DNA of 64,000 nt from Norana najaformis (lineage: Eukaryota; Annelida; Clitellata; Crassiclitellata; Hormogastridae), in the NCBI GenBank assembly GCA_964023275.1, contig OZ029916.1, positions 41,321,896 through 41,385,895 on the forward strand. Direction: 5' to 3'. The notes beneath the pieces are model-generated. The model was not told the DNA's origin. It did not search any database and saw only the letters and a list, made by a program, of their open reading frames with translations. The position numbers and the translations under genes are program-made. This document shows, piece after piece, positions 38,701-48,503 of this stretch. Position 1 is the stretch's first letter; each line of letters begins with the position of its first letter.

Positions 38701-40453
38701 GAGTTCTTTGTTGCTAAGTGATGGAGCAGTGGAAGAGTGGAGTTATTCCAATAAATAAATAAAGTTGCTCTGTAATGTTATTGCAATGCGATGTTTACAT
38801 TGGAAGCAAGAAAAGCTCTTCTGCTGCTGCCTTTGCTGTTGTCTGGCTGACTTTTGACTGCTCTTTGTTTGACAGAATCAAATGGACACGATGCGACGCA
38901 TGGACAAGGAATTCCAGAATCACCGACCAATGGAAAAGAACCAACAGCAACCAGAGCCAATGTATGCAAAAGTGGACAAGTAAGTCGATAACTAAATAAC
39001 TTCATCATTGGCTTTAATAATTGTCTTCTATTGAAAATGAAAGACAATGAGTTCTAATCAACCAGGTCAGAACTTTTAGCTGAAAGAAATGACAACCAAT
39101 GGAAAAGAACGCAACTGAGTTTTGCTGTTGTGTCTGTTTTGTAGGCAACATCTGTTATCTGACGTGAACAGAGCTCAGGGTGAATTTCAGCAGAGGGGCT
39201 TTCAACACCCCTCCACCTCCTCTGTGGGAGGAGGACTGGAGAGGAAGCTGGAGCCACAGAGACCACCCGAGCCATTGAAAAACCAAGGTTCAGATTACAC
39301 AAGACCTGGTCCTGGGCCATCTGGATGGTCCTATGAGATGACAAATCAAGATCCAGGACGGATGAGATATCCGCCAGACGACAGAAAACAAGCCAGCTCT
39401 GGCGATTATTCATCTTCACAGACAGGAGGGGATTACCCTCGGCAGATGGCTGTGGGTGGGTATCCATCAAACCAAGAAATGGACAAAATGGCCAGACCAT
39501 CAGGATATCAGGCACAGACACAGTATGGTGGCCAACCAGAGTATTTGGGTGCTTATCAGCCTCCCACCAAACCAGGCAGTGATGTCTTTAACACATCCAT
39601 TCAGTCAAGTCTTGGGCAGCAGCCGCCTCGGACTAGCACCGTTTCTGCTCTGAAACAACCGGATTCACAAATGGGCGCAGCCAAAAAGAGTGTCACCTTC
39701 AATGAAAACATTGGCGTCACTGAATACACGATAAATCGCTCATATGGATCGACTTCATCAGAAGGTTCATTTCCACAATCGCCTGAGCAGAATTCGGCGA
39801 TGCGGCTCCCGTCGGATCAGCCGCCTGTGCCTCCACCAGCAACTTACCTGACAGCAGCCGGAGTAAGACCCAGTATGCCACAGCAGTATGTTCCTTCATC
39901 CCAACCATCCTATGTTCAGCACCCAAGAAATGTTGAGCCATCTTACCCATACGGTGCTGGTGGTGGGGAACCACGATATCCATACGGGGGTCAGAACGTG
40001 CGACCACCTGCAATTCCCTACAAGCCTCAGGACCAGGGTCCCTACCAGAAGACACACAACTACACACCAGACCCTCGATATTCAGGGCCGTCTAGTGGAG
40101 GAGGAGGATACCCACCACAGCAGCAGTATTCCAACAGCGCAGTGCAGTCCCTGTACTCATACCAACAGGATCCTCTCGTTTACAACCGCCAGCAGCAGCA
40201 GCAGCAGGGAATGCGAGGATCAGAAAATGCCTCGACAGAACAGATGCCACCAAATATCCCATACATGCCAGGATCTGGAGCAGGAGTGATTGGTGCTCAG
40301 GAGGTCTACAGGGATCCCAGAGATCGCATCATGGCATCGAAGGCAGCTGCAGGACCTGCTGGAATTGTGCCAAAGACTGGTCAGCGCTCAACGCCAGACA
40401 GAATGTTGATGAGGGACAAGATCTCGATGTATGCTTCGGAGGCTGGTGAATGA
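17761..40453 (+). CDS. AFDN: Afadin / canoe, adherens-junction scaffold
   Basis: Twenty-five exons join in phase to 2189 codons: 17761-17874, 22067-22259, 23129-23241, 24453-24744, 25352-25509, 25910-26018, 26468-26626, 27100-27203, 27471-27671, 28115-28272, 28487-28566, 29268-29473, 29784-30015, 30327-30365, 31056-31321, 31589-31928, 32505-32572, 34454-34624, 34885-34950, 35320-35393, 35974-36098, 36386-36559, 36891-38605, 38876-38979, 39145-40453. Afadin links nectins and Ras/Rap GTPases to actin and alpha-catenin. RA1 is at about 39-140 (DLEFFGVMRFFYQDDG), a basic linker and ESSFTRSISNPE follow, RA2 at 238-350, FHA at 380-481 (EIGRERSG), DIL at 561-921 (CRVNAALTIQLFSQLFHFIN, QLPFLLPDDGYSC) and PDZ at about 978-1070 (NSLGLSIVAAKG). 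The tail is P/Q/G-rich; residues about 1655-1750 (SPWEEKEAKEKQ...RSPEEQSKLQRLL) match the vertebrate alpha-catenin-binding helix. Three polyglutamine tracts occur. Intron 17 might hide an alternative exon near 34068-34274. Confidence 0.97.
18247..18672 (+). mobile_element. Non-LTR retrotransposon 3' end (C-terminus of ORF2)
   Basis: Open frame reading LQSVLHAAARLIGGIPKF, then ELHWLPIQERIKFKILALI, and later VVGPAFWNGLPNDLRQ...FCKHLKTFLF, the conserved region after the reverse transcriptase of CR1/L2-like LINEs. The polymerase core is absent, so it is a 5'-truncated insertion in afadin intron 1. The frame is intact to a stop, suggesting fairly recent insertion. Confidence 0.88.
18780..20600. 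other. Afadin intron 1, unannotated part
   Basis: No gene recognised. One visible structure is a near-palindrome at about 19617-19675, built from TCTCTCAGATTCCTACAG and CTGTAGACTGAGAGAG-type arms. Confidence 0.4.
20600..20660 (+). mobile_element. SINE family A, 3' fragment
   Basis: TGAGCAGTGTCAAGGCCATA then TGGTCGCTATAGAAAACCAT matches the family A 3' end. Afadin intron 1. Confidence 0.7.
20776..21090 (+). mobile_element. LINE 3' end plus tail
   Basis: Encodes LGSRACLVAGLKLWNSLLSS, the W-N-LP-type motif after the reverse transcriptase, then out of frame sequence and the tail GACCATCAACTGATGCCTTG, GGCATTATGATAACTG. Related to the copy at 58060-58785. Confidence 0.75.
22365..22460 (+). mobile_element. 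LINE 3' tail fragment
   Basis: GCGACTGTTGATAGGTGCCT, TGCGCATTAACATACAGTAA and TAGCGCTGTAAAAGTC follow the same tail pattern as the 20776 element. Afadin intron 2. Confidence 0.6.
22742..23012 (+). mobile_element. SINE family B, copy with tRNA-like head
   Basis: AGCATGGTGATCTTTTGGTA head, GTTGTGGGTTCAACTCC box, ACCCTGGGCAAGTTGTTTGC, CACCAAGCAGTATAATTTG, GGGATTCGTCCATTGCTGGC and GCCCAAGAAAAAGGAAATGA. Afadin intron 2. Confidence 0.85.
23330..23776 (+). mobile_element. RTE/jockey-like non-LTR element, ORF2 C-terminal fragment
   Basis: Open frame with INACEMCIWRKMLRTSWTEK, LKSKLRFFGHVMRSDGLEKE, GKRKQGRPRKKWMDKI and VARAQRADSTR. This C-terminal segment (FGHVMR...GKR..GRPR..W) is typical of non-LTR retrotransposon polyproteins. 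The reverse transcriptase domain is missing. It sits in afadin intron 3, sense to afadin, with its frame intact over about 130 codons. Confidence 0.88.
26726..26965 (+). mobile_element. LINE ORF2 fragment
   Basis: Interrupted frame reading MSFSEHVKTVFESVHFHTQD, IRRIRKYMPQTILISLASAV, then CRLCSSLFVGVAKRDLPKL. This corresponds to the thumb region after the reverse transcriptase core of CR1/L2-like LINEs. Afadin intron 7. Confidence 0.8.
28740..29035 (+). mobile_element. SINE family B, diverged copy
   Basis: CACCAAGTAGCATAATTTGC, CTGGCATAAGCTGGGAAATA, GACCTTAGGATTCGTCCA and AAGAAATGATC match the family B body. The head is poorly preserved. Afadin intron 11. Confidence 0.75.
31938..32150 (-). 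mobile_element. SINE family A, full core copy
   Basis: Reverse complement of the core: TTTTTCTATAGCAACTGTAT, GGCCTCGACCGTGCGCATTT, GAATGGGCACC and AGATTCAGATCTCTGAATAA. It begins 10 bp after the donor of afadin exon 16. Confidence 0.85.
32573..34453. other. Afadin intron 17, no repeat recognised
   Basis: A 1.9-kb intron with no recognised element apart from a short TATATATATATA run at 33721. An open frame at 34068-34274 (MVASSETIMKNLQSLEMPSQ...) is the only candidate extra exon and lacks a clear in-phase acceptor and donor pair. Confidence 0.5.
35034..35147. repeat. Exact 57-bp tandem duplication, afadin intron 19
   Basis: The 57-bp unit beginning GTCAGTAGGAGACTGTTTCT and ending GGTACTTTTT occurs twice head to tail (35034-35090 and 35091-35147) with no mismatch seen. 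Confidence 0.95.
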
Positions 40454-41408
40454 GAGCACAGCTTGGAACAGGAGATCACCATGGGAACGGCTGAGATGAC
40501 AGTCATGTCTTTTTTTAGCAGAAAAGGTTCTGTAAGTCAAACTGAGAAATTGATTGGAAAAATGCACGTTTACTACAACTTGTATGGAGAATGTTGAAAG
40601 ATGGCCTTTGGAAACAGTGTCTTTGAACCACGTTGGTTATTTCTCGGGATAATAATTTTAAATGGTGCAACGCTGTCAGAGGACAATGGTTTAGACATTT
40701 TTTACGCGTACTGTTAAAAACTACTGATGTTATCTGCAAATCAGACAATGAAGATGGTAGAACGTTTCATGAAAAGAATAATTTATATAGTAGAGGTGAC
40801 ATATCATGTTGACCAACTGCGATTTATGCTATGCTTGTTTTTTTAAAATGTAATTCTTTTATAATATGTAATTCTGTGTAAGACATGTTTTTTGATATTT
40901 CACTTGTTAAGATAGTTATGTCAAGAGTGGTTAAAAGGGATCATGTAAGGCAAGTGTAAAGATGTCCAGAGATTCTACTTTTCAACTACAATGATTTTAA
41001 GTTGACATTTATCATTTTTGTAATTTCAACATTCTGAAACTTGATCCATGGTGTTTATCTCTGCCTCAAATGCACTCAAATGCTGCCATGATTGATCAGG
41101 ATTCCACAACACTTGCTGTACAACAAACAGGTGTTTATCTTCATATCAGAATTGTCATGAGCAGCTATTAGTTTTTGAACATTTTATTAGTGCATGCATA
41201 TCTTTCAGCATTTCTGCATTCAGACAATTTTATTCTTTTAGTTTATCACTTAGCATTTAGGGCAGCTAGACAAGTTGTTCCAGTGAAAAGGACTTGAGTT
41301 TATTGCATATCATAAACATTGTTTAATTTGATGTAAATTACAGAACTTACTATTCCTACTGCACTTTTGCTGTCGTGCTCCTATACAAACGGTTCTGATA
41401 ATTATGGG

Positions 41409-41414
41409 AAATAA
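41409..41414 (+). terminator. Candidate afadin polyadenylation signal
   Basis: AATAAA inside AAATAAATAAATAAATGG, 956 bp after the afadin stop. No nearer canonical signal was noticed. Inference only. Confidence 0.45.
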
Positions 41415-41524
41415 ATAAATAAATGGATGATAATCATTGGTTACTATGGTATGTTAAAGTCATTTCATTGCGACCTTACACGATAATATCAAGATGTTTA
41501 TGGGAGACTGAGAGCGAGTTGTCA

Positions 41525-44500
41525 TCAATTTTTTGTGTTTTCTTCGCTTGCCTGTCTTTTTGCCGCTATCTGCTTAAGAACTGCGTCCAATTCTGCATCC
41601 CACCAACTGGGAATAAAAGTACTTGCTTCAGCAACCACTTTATCTCCCTCCTTTATTATCAGCTGTTCACATTGCTGCTTGCCAACCACCTCTTCCAGTC
41701 TCAGAAGAGCAAGACCATACCTTCCGATCACATTCCGCACTTTGCCACACACTTTTCCAGATGAGTTTTCAACAGAGGCATCTGTCTTTACTTCAGTCTC
41801 ACTGAAATAATTCAAAGAAATTTGAAAACATCCATTACAGATGTTATGTTCATGGATTCAAGAATAGCATGCATCACCTGGCTCCATCTTTAGTCTCCTT
41901 CAAGGGCCACATAGAGTAACAAGATTTAATTCTGTTGAATTGAATTTTGAATTTGCTAATTGAATCACGAATAAACTAAACAGTTGCAACAGTTTCACCG
42001 AAAATATTACAAGTGCTGGCGTTAAAGGGCAATCCAGAAGGGACAAATGTCCCACTTAGTATGGATTACCCTTTCACATGATTGATATACAGGTGGTTAC
42101 TGCAATACAGCATGCAAGCCCAAAACTGATTCAAAGTCAAGTTTAATTTTATACAAAATAAACCCGAACTGTGCAGTGCAAAGTGAAACAGTGATAAATG
42201 TGAATCATTCTCATTCATACTTGGGTATTTTACTTCCAGATGAAATTGTCTGCCGGCTGACTTGCATGATCTGATCCACTTATGCTTCAGATTTCGACCG
42301 TGCTTCTCCAGTGCATTAAAATTTGTACTGTGGTCTCACTTTAAATGACCACCAATTGATGCATTATGAAAACGGCGCTATAGAAGTCAGTATAATTAAA
42401 TCAGATTCAGTTGAATACCTTGTCAGTATCAGTGGCATGAGTCTCTTGCGAATAACTCCAGTGTAATTAGTTCGGGCTGTTAACTCTTGTCCAACGTAAC
42501 AACCCTTGTCAAAGGCAACTGAAAATTAAATGCAGAACTATATAGGAATCTCTGAACAATAACTACTAACACTTTTATTATGCTACTGTGTTGTCTTCAT
42601 TAGCAGCACAAAACTACAAAAATTAAATTGTTACAAAACCTCTTATGCAAAAAATATATGAAAAACTTAAACCTTTTAAAATCTAAAGGTCAGCATAATT
42701 TAAATCTGAAAAATTCTTCCATGAAAATGGCATTCTCTGACATTTTTGTGAGCAAATTCTTTGAAAGACAGAATTGTACATGAAAGCATTCTTTACAATA
42801 CAGAATTAATTCTTGGTACGATGTATTACTTACCACCGTTTAGAAAGACGAGGTTACTTTCGAGGGGAAGACACTGACCCGGAGGAAGATCCCGAGTTCC
42901 TTCACTAAGACCAATCTTATAGCGATTCTGATGGTAGACGCCTGTTCCTCTCTCACAGTTCTCAATGATTTCAGCCACTAAAGAACATAGTCCATTGCAA
43001 CACAAATGCACTCAGTAGCAACAGCAATGCAAATCAAAATCAGTAAAGCCCTAACTGAATTTAGAATAAAAATGATAAAGACCTTAAGTCATAGTCTGAT
43101 CAACTAAACCCGGTAAAACCTATGAGTTGTATACTGTGCTGGATTTTAAGGAGGCACTCACACGTATTAAATGTAAACGTACACGCTTTTCAAAGGTGAC
43201 TGCACAGCCACTCTGCTCATTTTTCAATGAATTTATCGGCTGAGATCCTTCACCATCTGTTTGAATGGGTGCCAGGCCATACAAGGTCCCCGTGTATGGA
43301 CCGTGCTAGCCCAAGATTAAAATCTCTGAAATATAGCCATGATCAGTACGCAAACCAGCATCCTTGCACAAGGAGGTGTCTTAACATATGCTTTAACCAC
43401 TCTAGCTACGCAGGCCAATGGCCACAGAAGTTTCATAATACGTTTGATAATATGACCTATGTATAACCCAAGTTGCACAGGTGAAAGCCAAGGCATTAGA
43501 CGCTTGGCCATATTTCACCTTCCTGTTGACATCTTAACTTTTGTTACTAATATGTGTCAATCTGCCGCAATAGTAGTTCCAATTCTGTTGGTATCTGCCA
43601 AAGCAAGTGGCAAACATCTACAGCAGTCTACATAGGTAAATATAGATAACGCTACAAATAACATTCTGTTTTATATTAAAAGTATTTCCTCACAAATACA
43701 CAGGTCGTATTGATGGTATAAATGGCATATGCAAAAAAGTCACAGCATTTTAAACATTGAATGTCTCATCTGCCACCAGTGCACACCACGGCCCAATGAA
43801 ACAAAACACAACCACACTTCAGTCAAGTGGAGCAAGACATTGAAAACAATATTTCATGTTATCCCATTTTCTTCAGAGGGACTGACACGTTTTTTCATAT
43901 TTCTGTTATCAGTTTCATGATAAAGGAACTAAATTTACATTTAAAACCATTGATGCTAAAACAGACTAAGCCTCCTTTCTGTGTTAACCAATAATTCATA
44001 TTAAACATTTTCATCTTAAATGATTTCCACTGTACTGAAATAATATAATGCTACATCAAAACACAATGCCAAGTGAGTAAAGTGGGGCAGTTTTACAATT
44101 ACAAATCTGACTTCATTAATTAACCATTCTCTGTCCTAATGAAATTGGCACAAATCTTAATGGATGTTCCAACCACCTAACAGAGATCCCTGGCTTTCAC
44201 TTTGCCCCAATGATTTAATCTAAGGAGATCAATTAATGACTACCTGCAATATTATATGGCACCACCAGTCGATAGGCAAACGTCTTTAGACGGGGATCCG
44301 GAGTCAGAACAGAAACCAGTTTCTCATTATAAAGTCTGAGTGGATGCAGTTCAGACAACTGGGAGCTTAGGAGAGTTTTGCTGAAAACAGCCGAAACCTG
44401 CAGTTCATCGCCGACATCAGACAAATGCAACTGAAATGGACAAAATGCGCTAAATGTAAAATTAGTTCATAAATACATTCGATATAAACACACAATAATC

Positions 44501-46052
44501 TGCTAGAAAACTAATTGTTCAGATAAGATGAAATGCTTTTAAAGTCTGTTTGGGCCAACAGTTAATTAGATTCTGAATGGATTTCTCCCAGATGATGATT
44601 TTTCACTAGACTTTCACTTAAAGAGAAGGAAAGTCCCTACAGGCAGCCATGTGTATGAAGCATTTCTAAATATGAAAATATTTCTTAGCCTGAAGATGTG
44701 TGGCCAGCCCTCTCTCTTGCTTCCTGATCTTCCCATTGACAGTAAATGGTCAGTGTACTCATTACAGCCGAGTTGGCTAGGGGAGTGCAAGTGGAACTGA
44801 AATCTCTAAACAACCTTTTGCCCTGGCAGGATTTGAACCCCAGACCTTACAAATAACAGTCCAGCATGCTAACCACTATACTATTGTGCACAGTTTCATT
44901 TGATTAACTGATGCCTTGTGCGCTATGAGAACCGTGCATGAGAAGTTAATAGATCAGATTAAATGAACTGTAATAAATCAAACGGAATTCTCAGACTTTC
45001 CACTTTGTTGACCTCAGCTTGTGTTTTCATGTGAAATCTTGGTGCTTATGCCTTGCTGAGCTCAATTTTCCACTCTCATTCATTTTGAAGTATCAGTGCA
45101 TGTTATTTAAAACTGTCTTAATTAAAGCTTTGCAGATCACCTTCTTGCGGAGTTTATATTTTTCTAGACTTGAGATGAGCTGTGAGGTAACTTCAGAATC
45201 ACATTCCAGAAGAATTGTTGGCTCATTTGACTCCACCTTGTAAAGTAAGACATCGTAAAGAACTCGACCCTGAAGACAAAACAGCAAGTTAGCATCACTA
45301 CCCCCAGAAATCTGCTTCTAATCAACGTGTGGTTCAAGACTCAAAATCGAAAAATGAAAAAGTGACTGATGCACTGATCCAACGAGTCTCTAATCTTGCA
45401 ACTTCTGCTGCCAGTAATACTGAAAAATTACCAGACTCACTGGTAAATTAAAAAAGACCTGCTTTTCATCAAGTCAAATCAGCCTAAAATCCTTCCCTTT
45501 CACAGCCAGCCATCTCTAGATTAATGGAGCTAGATACGTGTCATCTAAACAAGTCAACAAAGATGTTAAATAATGAGATTCCTACAAAGGAAGTACTGCC
45601 ATTTAGAGCAACACAAAGTCCACACTTCTCAGAGTTTGTACAATTCAGTTTGTAGAATTAATCATTTACGATACCTGGACATTGAGAATCATTGAATAGA
45701 GTGCATCCGAACTGTTAGAGCTTTCTAAACGACGAATGTCATTTGTAATTAGTCCTTGTAAAAAGACAAACACGTCACGACCAGTTATCTTCACCAGACG
45801 GCGATGACTCAGCCTCTCACAATAAAACTCTGGCTCAGAGGAGGAGGCAGCAGACACATTTCCAGATGCACTGAAGGACCTCCTCCACTCAAGACAGGAA
45901 TTTGCATATCTGTTAATCTTTGAAAGACTTTGATAAGTTCTTTGTGACAACAATGAAGACAGGACAAAGTTTCTCTGACAGAAATGAGTCAACTGAGGCT
46001 GCAGAGAATGACGTGAAAATCTCATCAGAATTAATGACGGACAGCCGAGCAT
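41525..46052 (-). CDS. IBA57: IBA57, mitochondrial iron-sulfur cluster assembly factor (YgfZ/GcvT-like)
   Basis: Six minus-strand exons join in phase to 404 codons: 46052-45675, 45269-45141, 44430-44244, 42977-42834, 42518-42419, 41801-41525. IBA57 acts with ISCA1/ISCA2 in the matrix to make 4Fe-4S clusters. The N-terminal ~60 residues are Arg/Ser-rich without acidic residues, consistent with a mitochondrial presequence. Family motifs: [37 protein letters not shown], and the signature [12 protein letters not shown] with the conserved Cys, followed by TGVIRKRL. The C-terminal barrel includes [18 protein letters not shown] and ends IPSWW near the terminus. The start is the first ATG of the exon. 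It converges on afadin, with stops 1.07 kb apart. Complete, no breaks seen. Confidence 0.95.
42240..42415 (+). mobile_element. LINE 3' tail fragment
   Basis: GACCACCAATTGATGCATTA, TGAAAACGGCGCTATAGAAG and AAATCAGATTCAG fit the common LINE tail pattern. It ends at the donor of IBA57 exon 5 (42418). Confidence 0.6.
43163..43425 (-). mobile_element. SINE family A, copy with tRNA-like head
   Basis: Reverse core (TTTTTCAATGAATTTATCGG, GAATGGGTGCCAGGCC, AGGTCCCCGTGTATGGACCG), AAATCTCTGAAATATAGCCA, then the reverse of a tRNA-like head (minus strand GTAGCTAGAGTGGTTAAAGC). IBA57 intron 3. Confidence 0.85.
44693..44895 (-). mobile_element. tRNA-derived SINE, family D, copy 1
   Basis: The minus strand begins with a tRNA-like stretch (ATAGTATAGTGGTTAGCATG, then GGTCTGGGGTTCAAATCCTG), followed by CAGCCAACTCGGC-type body and a GGGAAGATCAGG...GGCTGGCCA end. 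Second copy at 52960-53157. IBA57 intron 2. Confidence 0.83.
44896..44975 (+). mobile_element. LINE 3' tail fragment
   Basis: TTGATTAACTGATGCCTTGT, GCGCTATGAGAACCGTGC and AGATCAGATTAAA follow the LINE tail pattern, immediately beside SINE D. Confidence 0.55.
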
Positions 46053-46882
46053 GGTGCCTTTTCACCAACAGAGTAATTTTCTTCTCAAATCTAACAGAAA
46101 TTCAAACACGAATCACTAATATTAGTAATTTCATCCCCTGTCCAACCAGTTGGCGAGTAGTAACTTCTCAAAGGCCTAAATTATACAGAATGACGCCAGG
46201 ACAGACGCAAACGAAGAAAACAGGTCAAAGTCGGGCACTCGTTAATTATTACACAGACTAGAGATGACTTGCTACCAAATGAAATGAAAAACCTAAGCTT
46301 TGCATAATACTTTGGAAAATTCAGCTTCGATTAGTGAACAAAGTTCGGATAAATTCACTTGTCTGTTAACAAACGCGTATGGCAAACATCCAGGTTTTGC
46401 TTTTTTAAAAATAAACAAGCGACGGAAAGCGCGATCTGAGCGATAATATGCTAATTCTATCACAAACACGTTTCAGCTACACAACTACTTCATATTAAAC
46501 TAAAGCATGATTCTGCATCCAATAAAATATTCGCCTTTTTATTTAAGATAACACGCAATATAAACTGATTGTAAAAGTTAGTAGGACGACATAGCAAACA
46601 TCTGCTTCGAAAAAGCGCAAAACCTTACTGGTTAATGTTATGGCTAATGCTCTATTCCATTGGAGAGGTAAACTCGTATTTATCAGTTTCGAGACTTTCT
46701 GTATGCATAAGAAACACTCGATGATTCAATGAGCAGAGTTGAACAATTTCAGCAACGCGCATAAGTGAAAACCGGCTACGGAGCTACTGTAAAAAATTAA
46801 AGTACAACTATAGGACAACTAAGCTGAATATGTCGCAAAAGGGGAAAGTAAATAAAGCGAGAAGTAAAGGAAATGGGGAACG

Positions 46883-46950
46883 TAAGTGCAAACGTGCACG
46901 TTTGTCTATAGCGACTGTATGACCTCGACTCTATTAATTTTTCAATGACT
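46883..46950 (-). mobile_element. SINE family A, 3' fragment
   Basis: Reverse of the family A 3' end: TTTGTCTATAGCGACTGTAT, GACCTCGACTCTATTAATTT. Confidence 0.7.
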
Positions 46951-47574
46951 CTTCTATAGGTTAAGTGCAAATGGTGGCTTCCACACAGACTACCGGCCAA
47001 TGATCAAACCTTTAAGGCACAACTGATATGAAAACAGTTTCCTATGATTTTAAAGAATATCTTAGCAAGTCATCCTAAGTAGTTTTGTCTCTAGGTCGAT
47101 GTATTGTCGACCTATAGCTCTAGATAGCTTTAAAGCTCTAAATAGAACATATAAACCCGGATTATGAAATAGATTTATACTGCATGTTATTTTGTATTTT
47201 ATTTGTAATTGTAAATCACTCCATACTCAGAACGATCTAACTGCCTAAAGAAAGTCAAAAAGACAGAGTCGAACAACTCAAGCACTCAACATTACAATTA
47301 AGAGGGTTGCTCTGTCGGTTATTTTTTTAGACACGCCGTGTGTCTCAACTTACTAATTAGTTCTTTTCTTATAATTTAAGCTTTCGAACGTCTTAAAACT
47401 GTGTGATTTACACGAAACGGCCGTCCGTGTCAAGGTTTACCGGATTTCCGACCAGACCGATTCAACCAAAACCAAGTTTGAGCCGTGACTTGGACGGTCG
47501 GTTCTTGTTGCGAATGCTGCATCCACAAGACAATCGTCGGCCATCACTAAGCTATGTCCACTTCTTCCAGAAGC

Positions 47575-47760
47575 TGCAGCATAAATGTGCACGGTTTTCT
47601 ACAGCGACCATATGGCCTTGATCCTGCTCATTTTTCAATGAATTAATCGGGTGAGATCCTTCACCACTGCTGAATGGGCCCCACGCCATTTAAGGTCCCC
47701 GTGTGCAGACCGTGCTAGCCTGAAATAAGCCACGACTGGGTCGTACTCCGCCACTGCCGC
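47575..47760 (-). mobile_element. SINE family A copy
   Basis: TTTTCTACAGCGACCATATG, GCCTTGATCCTGCTCATTTT, GAATGGGCCCCACGCCATTT, AAGGTCCCCGTGTGCAGACC, then CCACGACTGGGTCGTACTCC. Confidence 0.85.
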
Positions 47761-48503
47761 CGACCACAGAAATCTCACCTTTTCAAGAATTCCCATGCTG
47801 ATCATTGAATCCGCTGCCTTCCTATTTCTTAGCTTAAACACATCCCGCCCTAACAGCTCCCCTTCCCCTTCTCTCCTAGTTCTTTTGGCAACTGGACTTG
47901 GTTCTTGACATGGCATCTTTGGACAACCCACTGACTCGACGCTGCGCTCGGGAATAAGCTGGTGCCCTGCGCTTAGCTTTTCTGCAACTACACCTAAATG
48001 CTTACAAATGAAAATACTGTACTTACACTACACATTTTAAATTAATATATATGTATATATACTGTATATATATCAATATGGATATTTTTATCAAATAATT
48101 TCTATATTCTGAATTAATCATGTCTTTGAGTACTTTTTCAACACCGACTCAAACAAGAGCAGCATATGTACAACTGCCATTAAACGGTAACTGTAGCTCA
48201 ATACCTGCTCGCAGTAACTCACGTGCAGAGCATTCTACTGCTGAAGCTACCCCAACATTTTTGCCAATAACTCCATAAATAACGACGTTTCACTTATTGA
48301 ACAGCTTTTCCCATCCAGCAAATCCATTTACTGTATTTGTAGAATGTGAGGAAAGAGAGTAGGATGGTCAGGAACTCTTATTACCACCCCATATTCCAAT
48401 AACTGATAAGTTCGTCGAGGGTTGTGAAAGTGGAAATTGAACTGCAGAGGTCATTTCACTTGGTTAGTTGCCAAGTGGTTTGAGATCTGAAACTGTGAGC
48501 CGA

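Larger units (their letters stand above)
46053..48503. other. Spacer between IBA57 and the FANCF-like gene
   Basis: No gene recognised. It contains two SINE A pieces (46883-46950 and 47575-47760) and a TATATATGTATATATACTG stretch near 48045. The IBA57 promoter should lie in its left part. Confidence 0.6.
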
